Source of the DNA: Streptomyces ochraceiscleroticus
GTDB taxonomy: Bacteria; Actinomycetota; Actinomycetes; Streptomycetales; Streptomycetaceae
Reading direction: 5' to 3'
DNA length: 64,000 nt
Assembly (NCBI RefSeq): GCF_000720485.1
Contig: NZ_JOAX01000005.1
Span: forward strand, 310,001-374,000
The notes beneath the pieces were generated by a model. It had not been told where the DNA came from. It worked only from the letters and a program-made list of their open reading frames with translations, and ran no database searches. A program made the translations under genes and the position numbers. This document shows positions 1-9,200 of this stretch, in pieces (the stretch's first letter is position 1; each line of letters begins with the position of its first letter).

Positions 1-64
1 GCAGGGCGGTGAGGGCGGTGAGAGCGGCGATGGCTGCATGGCGATGCGTCCTTGGACGGTCAGG

Positions 65-1564
65 TCAGTCGACGACGACGGTGTATCTGGAACCGCGGCG
101 TTCATGGGGCGTGCCGCAGGTGGTGGCGTCCTTCCAGCGGGGCGAGCCGAGCCGGTCCAGCACGGGCGTGAGGACGGCGGCGGTCGCCAGGTTCAGTACG
201 AGTGCGGGGAGCGCGACGTAGATCGGGGCGTGCAGCGGGCCGATGCCGAGGTCCACCACGGAGGAGAAGCCGTGCAGGCAGATGAGGGCGGTGCCGGCGG
301 CCATGCCGGCCGCCCAGCCCGCGAGCAGCGCGCGGTGGTGGAACCACCGGGTGAACAGCGACAGGGCGACGGCGGGCAGTGTCTGCAGCACCCAGACACC
401 GCCCAGCAGATGCAGATTGACGGCGTCCTGCGGCCGCAGGACCAGCGCGAACAGCAGCGCGCCCGCTGTGATGCCGAGCGAGGCGGTGCGGGCGACCCGT
501 ACCTCGTGCTTGGGCGTGGCCGTGGGGTTGAGGTACTCGCTGTAGACGTTGCGGACGAGCAGCGCCGCCATGCCGATGGCCATCACGGCGGCGGGCAGCA
601 GCGCGCCGACCGCGAGCGCGCCGTACAGGAAGCCGGCCAACTGCTCGGGTACCAGGTTGCGGATCAGCAGCGGTACGGCCAGTTCGGCGTGGCCCGGGTG
701 GGTCTGTACGCCCGCGGCCAGCGCGGCGACGCCGAGGAACGCGGAGAGGGCAAGGGAGAGTGCCCACAGCGGCAGGGCCGCGATCGCGGCGCGCAGCGGG
801 CGGCGGCCCCGGCTCGCCAGCGCGGCCGTCACGATCTGCGGATACATCGGCTGGGCGAGCGCTGAGCCGAGCGCCAGAGTGGCGTACGCGGTGACGGACT
901 CCGGCGGTACGACCAGGGACAGGCCCTGGGCGGCGAGGCGGCGGTCGGCGGCGGCGAACACCGCGCCGGGGCCGCCGAATTCCGCCACGGCCAGGACCGC
1001 GACGAGGATCAGTACTCCGGCGCACAGCGCGGCCTTCACCGGAGCGATCCGGGCGCAGGCCCGCAGGCCGCCCGGGTGGATCAGCGCGGCGGAGCACAGC
1101 AGGACCACGACGAGGGCGACGGCGCAGGCCGCGCCGCCGACGGGCAGGCCCATCGCGTCCAGCAGCGTGGTCACGCCGATGACCTGCAGGGCGAGGTACG
1201 GCATCGTCGCGAGGATGCTGGTCAGCGCGACGGCCAGGGCGAGCGTGTGGGAGCCGTGCCGGGCGCGGACGTAGTCGGCCGCGGTGACCAGGCCGTGCCG
1301 GGCCGCGACCCGGTGCAGCCGGGGGAGCACCAGCATGAGGAGCGGGGTGAGCAGGAGCAGGTAGGTGAGCGCGTAGAGCGCGAGGCCGCCGGCGCCGAAC
1401 ATCAGCCCGGGGATCGCCACATAGGTGTACGCGGTGATGACCGTGCCGCCGAGCAGCAGGTTCGTCGGGAGCGCGGTGAGGCGCCGGCCGCCGAGCGCCC
1501 ACTCCGCCGGGTGCGGCAGCGGCGCCGGCGGCCCGGCGGACCGCCCCACGGCCCCGGTGAGCAC
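65..1564 (-). CDS. MctP-like sodium/monocarboxylate symporter (SSS family), N-terminus uncertain
   Basis: Sodium:solute symporter family permease, most like the actinobacterial monocarboxylate carrier MctP, expected to import small organic acids across the membrane. The MctP-like run EWALGGRRL, then LLLGGTVITAYTYVAIPG, then SILATMPYLALQ is clear, and the rest is a ladder of hydrophobic helices (499 aa, about 12 segments). The reported start is the GTG at 1564, but it has no ribosome site. The in-frame codons just upstream (to about 1617) encode a plausible first transmembrane helix, AINAAQFAPFALVVCAAV. No ATG, GTG or TTG precedes that helix before an in-frame TGA, so the true start is either non-canonical or hidden by a frameshift. 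The DUF3311 partner that often precedes MctP is absent. It is divergent from the SDR gene across a region with two palindromes. Confidence 0.82.
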   Translation of the reverse strand: MLTGAVGRSAGPPAPLPHPAEWALGGRRLTALPTNLLLGGTVITAYTYVAIPGLMFGAGGLALYALTYLLLLTPLLMLVLPRLHRVAARHGLVTAADYVRARHGSHTLALAVALTSILATMPYLALQVIGVTTLLDAMGLPVGGAACAVALVVVLLCSAALIHPGGLRACARIAPVKAALCAGVLILVAVLAVAEFGGPGAVFAAADRRLAAQGLSLVVPPESVTAYATLALGSALAQPMYPQIVTAALASRGRRPLRAAIAALPLWALSLALSAFLGVAALAAGVQTHPGHAELAVPLLIRNLVPEQLAGFLYGALAVGALLPAAVMAIGMAALLVRNVYSEYLNPTATPKHEVRVARTASLGITAGALLFALVLRPQDAVNLHLLGGVWVLQTLPAVALSLFTRWFHHRALLAGWAAGMAAGTALICLHGFSSVVDLGIGPLHAPIYVALPALVLNLATAAVLTPVLDRLGSPRWKDATTCGTPHERRGSRYTVVVD

Positions 1565-1683
1565 CGCCGCGCAGACGACGAGTGCGAACGGAGCGAACTG
1601 TGCGGCGTTGATGGCGACCCCCTCGGTGTGCGGGCGGGGGCCCTCCGGCGGTGTCCGTGGTCAGCGGAGCGCGCGTGGAGACC

Positions 1684-1704
1684 GTGAGAGACCCCCACTC
1701 TCAC
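1684..1704. promoter_or_regulatory. Perfect 7-bp inverted repeat in divergent promoter region
   Basis: GTGAGAG and CTCTCAC are separated by seven bases (ACCCCCA), a perfect dyad. It could be a regulator site for the symporter/SDR pair or a small transcript hairpin. No U-tract follows on either strand, so it is a weak terminator candidate. Confidence 0.4.
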
Positions 1705-1727
1705 GTGACAGGCATCCCATGCGCATA

Positions 1728-1742
1728 TTCCACAATGTGGAA
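1728..1742. promoter_or_regulatory. 15-bp palindromic operator candidate
   Basis: TTCCACAATGTGGAA is a perfect 7-bp dyad around a central A. It matches the TTCCNNNNNNNGGAA layout typical of IclR-family operators, which often control uptake of organic acids. It lies between the divergent symporter and SDR genes, so both may be co-regulated. No IclR-type gene is in this window. The family assignment is inference; the palindrome is directly visible. Confidence 0.5.
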
Positions 1743-1875
1743 GCCTGATTCCATTTCTTGGTACTCTAGGGGTCGCCTCCGAGAGCGTCAAGGTCTTTCC
1801 GGCGCACCGGCCGGGAGCCGAAATCCCGGGCCGAAGAGGCGAGTTCCGTCCGAATCGCGTTATGCGGAGGTATGT

Positions 1876-2616
1876 GTGAGTGAAGAACGCGTCGCCCTCA
1901 TCACCGGCTCGTCCTCGGGTATCGGCGCCGCCGTCGCCCGCCGCCTGGCGGCCGCGGGGATGCGCATCGTCGTGAACTCGGCCTCGTCCGTGCGGGCCGG
2001 CGAGGAGCTGGCCGCCGAGCTGCCCGACGCCGTCTACGTCCAGGGCGACATCGCCGATCCCGCGGACGCCCGGCGGCTAGTCGACACCGCGGTCGAGACA
2101 TACGGCCGGCTCGACGTGCTCGTCAACAACGCCGGACGCACCCACTTCATCCCGCTCGATGACCTGGACGCGGTCGACGCCAAGGTCTGGCACGACATCC
2201 TCGACGTCAACGTCATCGGTACCTGGCAGGTCATCACCGCAGCCGTGCCGCACCTGAAGGCCACCGGCGCCGGATCGATCGTCAACATCTCGTCCGTCTC
2301 CGGCAGCCGGGCCATGGGCAGCTCAGTGCCGTACGCGGTCAGCAAGGCGGCCGTCGACCACATGACCCGCCTGCTCGGTGCGACCCTCGGCCCCGACGTC
2401 CGGGTCAACGCCGTGGCCCCCGGCCTCGTCGAGACCCCCTGGTACGACGAGGCTCCGCAGGTGTGGGAGGGCTCGCGGGACTGGATCACCGCCAACACCC
2501 CACAGCGCAGGGTCGGCACGCCGGAAGATGTCGCCGAGGCGGTGCACGCCCTGGCCACCGCCGCCTACACCACCGGCGAGGTGCTGATGGTGGACGGCGG
2601 CCGCCACCTCGTCTGA
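1876..2616 (+). CDS. SDR-family oxidoreductase
   Basis: Classical short-chain dehydrogenase/reductase, 246 aa, likely reducing a carbonyl or oxidising an alcohol with NAD(P)(H) in the cytosol. The N-terminal cofactor motif TGSSSGIG is at about residues 9-16, VNNAG follows near residue 85, and the catalytic Ser (NISSVSG), Tyr and Lys (YAVSK) are all present, with a typical C-terminal DGG motif. I chose the GTG at 1876 because GGAGG sits five bases upstream; the longer upstream reading frame is non-coding in character. It is divergent from the symporter and cut off from the NRPS genes by a strong terminator, so it more likely belongs with uptake and metabolism of the symporter substrate than with the antibiotic cluster. 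The substrate cannot be told from sequence. Confidence 0.88.
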   Translation: MSEERVALITGSSSGIGAAVARRLAAAGMRIVVNSASSVRAGEELAAELPDAVYVQGDIADPADARRLVDTAVETYGRLDVLVNNAGRTHFIPLDDLDAVDAKVWHDILDVNVIGTWQVITAAVPHLKATGAGSIVNISSVSGSRAMGSSVPYAVSKAAVDHMTRLLGATLGPDVRVNAVAPGLVETPWYDEAPQVWEGSRDWITANTPQRRVGTPEDVAEAVHALATAAYTTGEVLMVDGGRHLV

Positions 2617-2961
2617 ACCACCGCGCCACCGCACCACGCAGCGGGCCGGCCTCCCCGGGAGGCCGGCCCGTTCGCGTACCCGGCCGAGTGGCGCAGGTCA
2701 CGTCGGCGTATCCGTAAGTCCCGTAAACCGTTCGCCCTCCCCGCGCAACTAGTGATCGGAAGCCACCGGCGATCGCACGGTGAGAGGGCCGCGGGGGCGC
2801 GATGGGGCGCCCGCCGCCGTCCTCTGGGGCGTCTACGTCTTCTTTCGTACTCCATGCCGTTCACCGGCCCGCCGTACCGCACGCCGCGGTCCGGCGTGCC
2901 GTGCCGTGCCGCGCGCAGCCGCGGCCGGCGCTCCACGGATGACGACCAAAGGACTTGAGCC
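2617..2961. other. Leader region of the NRPS cluster
   Basis: This 345-base stretch lies between the SDR stop and the first NRPS gene. Apart from the terminator at 2642-2670 it contains no convincing ORF. The promoter of the whole plus-strand cluster must lie here, but I see no clear -35/-10 pair. An AAAGGA ribosome site at 2948-2953 serves the ATG at 2962. Confidence 0.5.
2642..2670 (+). terminator. Strong hairpin terminator after the SDR gene
   Basis: A perfect 13-bp GC-only-type stem (CGGGCCGGCCTCC with its complement) around a 3-base loop lies 25 bases after the SDR stop codon. There is no U-tract, as is usual for Streptomyces hairpin terminators. It separates the SDR unit from the NRPS cluster. 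Confidence 0.75.
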
Positions 2962-4824
2962 ATGGGTAAGTACGCGCACGCCGCCGTCCCACGGGCCGGC
3001 ACGCTCGGGGTGCACCACCTCGTCGCCGCGCACGTCGGGGAACGCCCCGACGCCTGCGCCGTACGCGACGCACGCGGCGGCCCCTCCCTGACCTACCGTC
3101 AGCTCTGGGAGCAGGCGGGCCGGCTGGCGCACACGCTCGCCACGCACGGTGTTGCGCCCGGCGAGCCCGTCGCCGTCGACCTGGAGCGCGGCACCGCACT
3201 GATCGTCGCCCTCCTCGGCGTCGCCCGGGCCGGCGCCGCCTACCTGCCGCTCGACGCCCAGGCCCCCGCCGAGCGGGTGGCCACGGTCCTGGCGGACGCG
3301 GGGGTCCGCACAGTGCTCGTCGACCCGGCGGACGGCGGACGGGCCGGGCGCACGGCCGGGGTGCCGGGGGTCCGGCAGGTGGCCGTGGAGCGCCCGGCGC
3401 CGGACCAGCAGTTCGAGGTGCCCGATGTACCCGTAGACGGCGACAGCCCCCTCTACATCGGCTACACCTCCGGCTCCACTGGCACGCCCAAGGGCGTCGT
3501 CGTACCGCACCGGGCCGTCCGCCGTCTCGTCACCGACGCGACCTTCTGCACCATCGCCCCCGGTGACCGGGTCGGCCAGGCCGCCAACCCCGCCTTCGAC
3601 GCCACCACCTTCGAGGTGTGGGGCGCGCTCACCGCGGGCGCCACGCTCGTCGTCCTGCCCACCGTCGTCGACCTCGCCATGGACCGCTGGGCGGCCCTCC
3701 TCCAGGACGAGGACATCACGACCCTCTTCCTGACCACCTCGCTCTTCCACCTGGTCGCCCGCACCCGGCCCGGCGCACTGCACACGCTGCGGAACCTCGT
3801 CGTCGGCGGCGAGCAGCTCGACCTGGCCGCGGTCCGCGCGGTACTCGCAGCGGGCCCGCCCCAGCGCCTCGTCAACGGCTACGGCCCGACCGAAGCCACC
3901 GTCTTCGCCACGTCCTTCGACTGCACCGACGCCTCGCTCGCGGGCCGCGACCGCATTCCCATCGGCCGCGCCATCCAGCAGACCACGCTGCACGTCCTCG
4001 ACGCGGAACTGCGACCGGTCGCTCCCGGGCAGCCGGGCGAGCTGTGCATCGGCGGCCCCGGTGTCGCCAAGGGATACCTCGGCCGGCCCGAGCGCACCGC
4101 CCGCGCCTTCGTTCCCGAACCGGGCACCGGCACGCCGATGTACCGCACCGGTGACCTGGTGCGGGAGCTGCCCGACGGCGAACTGGAGCTGGTGGGCCGC
4201 GCCGACCGGCAGGTGAAGCTGCGCGGCTACCGGATCGAGCTGGAGGAGATCGAGCGTGCGGCGCTCGCCACGGGCCTCGCCGAAGCCGCGTTCGTGAGCA
4301 AGGTGGGCGAGGGGCCGGCGGCACGGCTGGCGGGCGCGTTCCTGCCTTCCGGCGGGAGAGAGCGAGGCGGTGCCGAGGAGCTGGCCGCCGCGCTCGCCCG
4401 TGCCCTCCCCGCGTACATGCTGCCCGGTAGCTGGGCGCCGCTGGCGAGCCTGCCGCTGCACTCCACCGGCAAGGCCGACCGCGGACGCATCGACGCGATG
4501 ATCGAGGCAGCCACAGCGATCGTCGAAGACAGCGCGACGGACGGCGCGGGGGAGGCGGCGCACTCGCAGCAGCCCGCCGGACCGTCCTCCGGCGACCCCG
4601 TCACCGACGCGCTCACCCGCATCTGGGGCGAGGTCCTCGGCACCCCCGCGACCGCCCCCGACCAGGACTTCCTCTCCCTCGGCGGCAATTCACTGCTCGC
4701 GACGCAGGCCGCGGCGCGCATCCGCGAGGTGCTCGCGGCCGATGTCGAGCCGTACGACATCCTGCTGGCCGCCGGCATCGGCGAACTGGCCGGACGGGTA
4801 CGCGAGTCGGCGGAGGCGGTCTGA
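2962..4824 (+). CDS. NRPS module, adenylation-PCP
   Basis: A 620-aa two-domain nonribosomal peptide synthetase that activates an amino acid as its adenylate and loads it on its own carrier domain. The adenylation domain spans about residues 15-510, with core A3 TSGSTGTPKG (near 170), A5 YGPTE (near 308), A7 YRTGD and a terminal STGKADR lysine. The PCP follows (FLSLGGNSLL, phosphopantetheine Ser near 576). My hand alignment to GrsA gives the specificity residues D-A-F-S-V-G-G-V-F-K. This shares DAF and GG with valine-type codes but matches none I know, so the substrate is best called a small or hydrophobic amino acid, unproven. There is no condensation domain, which fits an initiation or in-trans loading role. 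The start is supported by AAAGGA eight bases upstream, and the stop overlaps the ATG of the next gene. Confidence 0.92.
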   Translation: MGKYAHAAVPRAGTLGVHHLVAAHVGERPDACAVRDARGGPSLTYRQLWEQAGRLAHTLATHGVAPGEPVAVDLERGTALIVALLGVARAGAAYLPLDAQAPAERVATVLADAGVRTVLVDPADGGRAGRTAGVPGVRQVAVERPAPDQQFEVPDVPVDGDSPLYIGYTSGSTGTPKGVVVPHRAVRRLVTDATFCTIAPGDRVGQAANPAFDATTFEVWGALTAGATLVVLPTVVDLAMDRWAALLQDEDITTLFLTTSLFHLVARTRPGALHTLRNLVVGGEQLDLAAVRAVLAAGPPQRLVNGYGPTEATVFATSFDCTDASLAGRDRIPIGRAIQQTTLHVLDAELRPVAPGQPGELCIGGPGVAKGYLGRPERTARAFVPEPGTGTPMYRTGDLVRELPDGELELVGRADRQVKLRGYRIELEEIERAALATGLAEAAFVSKVGEGPAARLAGAFLPSGGRERGGAEELAAALARALPAYMLPGSWAPLASLPLHSTGKADRGRIDAMIEAATAIVEDSATDGAGEAAHSQQPAGPSSGDPVTDALTRIWGEVLGTPATAPDQDFLSLGGNSLLATQAAARIREVLAADVEPYDILLAAGIGELAGRVRESAEAV

Positions 4825-6290
4825 TGGCGCAGCTTCCCTCGCCGCCCCTGACCCGCCGGGCAGCCACCTCCGCGCCACTCTCCTGCGCGCAGGAGCGGCT
4901 GTGGTTCATCGACGCGGCGGCCCCCGGCTCCGCCGCCTACAACGTCCCGCTGCTCACCCACTGGCACGAGCCCGTCGACACCGCCGCGCTCGCCCAAGCC
5001 CTGACCGCGCTCGTCGCCCGCCACGAGATCCTGCGTACCACCTACGGGCTGCACGAAGGCCGCCCGGTCCAGTACATCGGCGAGGCGGCACCCGTTCCCG
5101 TCGAGGTGCTCACGGGCCCGCCGGGGGAGGCCGAGCTCACCCGCCACGCCCGTGCTCCCTTCGACCTCTCGGCCGGGCCGCCGCTGCGCTGCACCGTGTG
5201 GCGGGGCGGCCCGGACGGCGACGCGATGCTGCTGGTCGTCCACCACATCGCGGTGGACGGCTGGTCGTTGGGCGCGCTGTACGAGGATCTGGCCGCCGCG
5301 TACGAACAGGCGGTCGACGGCGTCACGCCGAAGCTCCCCCAACTTGCTGTTCAATACGCTGACTTCGCCGAGTGGGACCGCGAGGTGGCCGCGCACCCCG
5401 CCATGGCCGAACGGGTGGCGGCGCGCCTCGCGCAACTGCGTGCCGTGTCCGGCGATCTCGCGCTCGGCAACTGCCCGCCGCGCCCCGCGCTCCCCGAGGG
5501 CGACCGCCGCGGCGCTCAGCACGCCTTCCATGTAACCGTTGAACTCGCCGCCCGAGTAGGTGAGTTGGCGTCGGCTGTCCGGGCCACTCCCTTCGTCGTG
5601 CTGCTCGCGGCGTTCCAGGCCGTGGTGCAGCGCTGGACCGGCCGGGAGGAGTTCCTGCTCGGTACCGTCGCCGCCAACCGCCCGCACCCCGCCGTCGAGG
5701 AACTCATCGGCTTCTTCGTCAACACCGTCCCGCTGCACTGCGAGCCCCGGGCCGACTGGACCTTCGAGCGGCTGTGCACGGAGGTACGCGGCGAGGCGTT
5801 CCGGGCGCTGTCCCATCAGCGCCTGCCGTTCGAGCAGCTCACGGCCGGTGCGGGCGCTGACCGGACCCGCGCGCCGGCGCCGCTGGCCACCATCGGCTTC
5901 GTCCTGCAGAACGCGCCGGCGCCCCGGCTCGGCGACCGGCCGCGCTGGGGCCCGCCGCGGCTGCTCCCGACCGGCACCACCAAGCTCGACGTGACGCTCA
6001 CCCTGGAGTACGTCCCCGACGGGCTGCGCGGCACGGTCGAGTACGACACCGACCGGTACTCCGCGGACACCGCACGGCAGCTCGCCGCGCACTTCACCGC
6101 GCTGCTCGCCGCGGCCGTCGCCGCACCGGGCACCGCGCTGCGTGCCCTGCCCCTGACCGACCCGTCGGCGGGCCGCCCGCCGCGCACCGTGCTGGCCGGA
6201 CCCCGGCGCGATCTGGCGGCGGAGTACCGGAACCGGCTCGCCGGTACGGCATCCGGCGCCGCCGCGCCGCACGGAGGAGGAGACGCATGA
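4824..6290 (+). CDS. Free-standing NRPS condensation domain
   Basis: A 488-aa single-domain condensation protein expected to form one amide (or ester) bond between acyl groups held on carrier domains. The N-terminal C1-type motif SCAQERLWF (residues 18-26) and the catalytic HHIAVDG (about 139-145) are intact, followed by FFVNTVPL and the SHQRLPFEQL latch motif. It looks like an ordinary LCL-type domain rather than an epimerase or cyclase. The ATG overlaps the upstream TGA, and the end overlaps the next start (ATGA), so it is translationally coupled to both A-PCP proteins. It probably joins the unit on the preceding PCP to the unit on the next protein. A C domain on its own polypeptide means the line depends on protein-protein docking. 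Confidence 0.92.
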   Translation: MAQLPSPPLTRRAATSAPLSCAQERLWFIDAAAPGSAAYNVPLLTHWHEPVDTAALAQALTALVARHEILRTTYGLHEGRPVQYIGEAAPVPVEVLTGPPGEAELTRHARAPFDLSAGPPLRCTVWRGGPDGDAMLLVVHHIAVDGWSLGALYEDLAAAYEQAVDGVTPKLPQLAVQYADFAEWDREVAAHPAMAERVAARLAQLRAVSGDLALGNCPPRPALPEGDRRGAQHAFHVTVELAARVGELASAVRATPFVVLLAAFQAVVQRWTGREEFLLGTVAANRPHPAVEELIGFFVNTVPLHCEPRADWTFERLCTEVRGEAFRALSHQRLPFEQLTAGAGADRTRAPAPLATIGFVLQNAPAPRLGDRPRWGPPRLLPTGTTKLDVTLTLEYVPDGLRGTVEYDTDRYSADTARQLAAHFTALLAAAVAAPGTALRALPLTDPSAGRPPRTVLAGPRRDLAAEYRNRLAGTASGAAAPHGGGDA

Positions 6291-9200
6291 CCACCGTGAC
6301 CGACCTGCTCGACCTGCGGTTCGCCGCCATGAACGGCGATGACACCGCGGTGATCTGCGCCGGGGAGGAGCTCTCCTGGCACGCGCTGGACGACTGGTCG
6401 CGGGCCGTGGCCCGGCACCTGACGGCACACGGAGCGGGACCCGGCACGCTCGTACCGGTACTCACCGCGCGCGGCGGGGCGCTGATCGCCGGCTGGCTGG
6501 GCGCCCTCCGCGCGGGCGCCGCCTTCGTGCCCCTCGCGATGGACACCCCGGCCGCCCGTATCGCCTTCGTGCTGCGCGAGACCGGGGCCGCCACGGTCCT
6601 CGTCGACGAGGCCGGGGCGGACCTGCTCCGCGGCCTGGACATGGACGCCAAGCCGGTCGACCTCGCGGAGCTCCGGGAGCTGGGGGAGGCGGCCGGGCCG
6701 CCCACCGCGCTCCGGCCCGGCCCCGAGGATCCGGCCGTGGTCATCTTCACCTCCGGGACGACGGGCCGCCCCAAGGGCGTGCTCGTCCCGCACCGCGGCC
6801 TGCTCAACACGGCCCTGTGGTGGGCGGCCGACTGCGGTCTCGGCACCGCCGACCGGCTGCTGGTGACCGCGGGCACCGCCTTCGACCCGGCCGCCTTCAA
6901 CGTCGTCGAGGGCCTGCTGGCCGGGGCCCGGCTGATCCTCGCCGACGACGTCGAACGCCGCGACCCGGCCGCCCTGCTGCGGCTCGTCCACGGCCCGGAC
7001 GGCGCGACCGTCGCGGGCTCAGTCACCCCCAGCCTCCTGCACGCCATGCTGAGCGCGGAGCCGGACGCCGGACCGGGCGGCTGCGCGCTGCGCGTCGTCT
7101 ACTCCGGCGGCGAGGCACTGCCCCGCGCGCTCGCCGCCGACTGCGCCCGCCGCTGGGGCGCAGAGGTCCGCAATGTGTACGGCCCGGCGGAGGCGTCCTG
7201 CAACAGCACGTGCCATGTGGTCGACCCCGGGGACGCCCGCGCACCGGCCATCGGCCGACCGCTGCCCAACACCCGCGCCTACGTGCTCGGCCCGCACGGT
7301 GAGGAGCTGCCCGCTTCCGTGCCGGGCGAACTGTACGTCGCCGGTGCCGGCGTGGCGCTGGGCTATCTCGGGATGCCGGACCGCACCGCCGCCGCGTTCC
7401 TGCCCGACCCGTACGCGGACGTGCCGGGCGCGCTGATGTACCGCACGGGTGACCGCGTACTGGTGCGTGCCGACGGGGAGTTGGAGTACCTCGGCCGGAT
7501 CGACGACCAGGTGAAGATCCTCGGCAACCGGATCGAACCCGACGAGGTCCGCGCGCTGATCGAGGAGAACCCGGCCGTCGCGGCCGCCGCCGTGCACGCG
7601 ACCGGCTCCCCGAAGCGGCTCGTCGCCTACGTGGAGCTCGCCCCGGACGCGGCGCCGACGCACGAGGACATCGTCCGCCCACTGCTGAACTGGCTGCCCG
7701 CCGCCGTACTTCCGGCCGAGGTCCACGCCGTGCCCGCGCTGCCGCGCACGGCCAACGACAAGGTCGACTTCGCGGCGCTGGCGGAGCTGCGCGACCGCCC
7801 GCTGCCCCACGGTGAGGACCGGCCGGTCCCGCTCACGGACGGCCAGCGCAAGGTGGCCCGCCTGATGGCCACGGTCCTGGCCGAGGCGGGCCCCGGCCGA
7901 GGTGACGGCGGCGACCTCGCCCCCGACAGCGACTTCTTCACCCTCGGCGGTCACTCGCTGCTCGCCGTGCGCATGCTGGCCGCCGCCGAACGCGAGTGGG
8001 GTACCGCCGTACCGCTGCGGGCCTTCCTCGCGGATCCCACGGTCGCGGGCCTGGCCCGCGCGCTGGCTGCTGCGGCCGACGCCGGTACCGCCGAGGCCGC
8101 ACGCACGGCGGACGGCGACGGACCCCGGCCCGACGGCGGCCCGCACCCTGCCACCCCCGTACAGCAGCGGCTGTGGCTCATGGACCGGCTGCCCGCCGTG
8201 CGCGCGGCCTATCTCGCGCCCGGCGTCGTCGAGATCGACGGGCCGGTGGACCGCGCGCTGCTGCGGGACGCCTTCGCCGCGGTGCTCGCCCGCCACCCGG
8301 CCCTGCGCTCCCGCTTCACCCTGGACACCAAGGCGCGCCGGGTCCAGTACCGCACCGACGGCAGCCCGCCGGAGGTCACCCTCCTCGACGCGGCGGCCTG
8401 GACCCGCGAGGAGCTGGACGCCCACCTGGCACGGGAGTGCTGGGCGCCGGTGGACCTGGCCCGGCAGGCGCCCGCGCGCGGCGAGGTGATCGCGCTCGCC
8501 GGGGACCGCACGGTCCTGCTGTACGCCGTCCACCACATCGTCTCCGACGGCTGGTCGCTCGACCTGGTCATGGAGGAACTTGCGGACGGATACCGGGAGT
8601 TGAGTGCGGGGCGGCCGTTCGATCCACCGCCCGCTACCCACCCCGCGAGCCTGCCGGCGCCCGCGGTGCCCGACGGCACGCTCGACGCGCTGCTGGCCGA
8701 GCTGCGGGGCGCGCCGACCGATATCGCGCTGCCGTACGACCGGCCGCGGCAGCGGACCCAGAGCATCGAGGCCGCCACCACTCGGGAGCTCCGGCTGCCC
8801 GCCGGGGACAGCGCGCGGCTGCGGGAGATCGCCGCCGAGCTGGGCTGTACGACGTTCATGACCGCGGCGGCGCTGCTGGCCGCCGTGCTGGCCCGGCGCA
8901 GCGCGCAGCGGGACTTCCTGTTCGCGTTCCCCTGGGCCGGCCGGGACAGCGCCGGGGCCGCCGGCACCGTCGGCATGTTCGTTAACACCCTCCTGCTCCG
9001 GGCCGACCTCACCGGCCGCCCGAGCTGGCGCACTCTCGTGACCCGCGTCAAGGGCTCCGCGCTGACCGCCTACCGGCACGCCGACGCGCCCTTCGACGCG
9101 CTCGCCGCCGCGCTGCACCCCGAACGCGACCTCGGCCGCCCGCCGGTGACCCCGGTCTATCTCTCCGCGACCGATACGCCCGCCACCCCGCCGGCCCTCG

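Larger units (their letters stand above)
1565..1875. other. Divergent intergenic region of symporter and SDR gene
   Basis: This 311-base region separates the minus-strand symporter from the plus-strand SDR. Its symporter-proximal 50 bases probably encode the missing first transmembrane helix of the permease. The rest is AT-richer than its surroundings around 1725-1770 and holds two perfect inverted repeats (listed separately), so it is the natural control region for both genes. The SDR ribosome site GGAGG lies at 1866-1870. Confidence 0.6.

Noticed and set aside
1..64. Start of a further minus-strand gene (ATG near 40 after AAGGACG)
   Set aside because: Only about a dozen Pro-rich codons are visible before the window edge, too little to support a gene.
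1876..2616. SDR as the first gene of the NRPS cluster
   Set aside because: A 13-bp perfect hairpin terminator and a 345-base gap separate it from the NRPS genes, and it shares a divergent operator region with the symporter.
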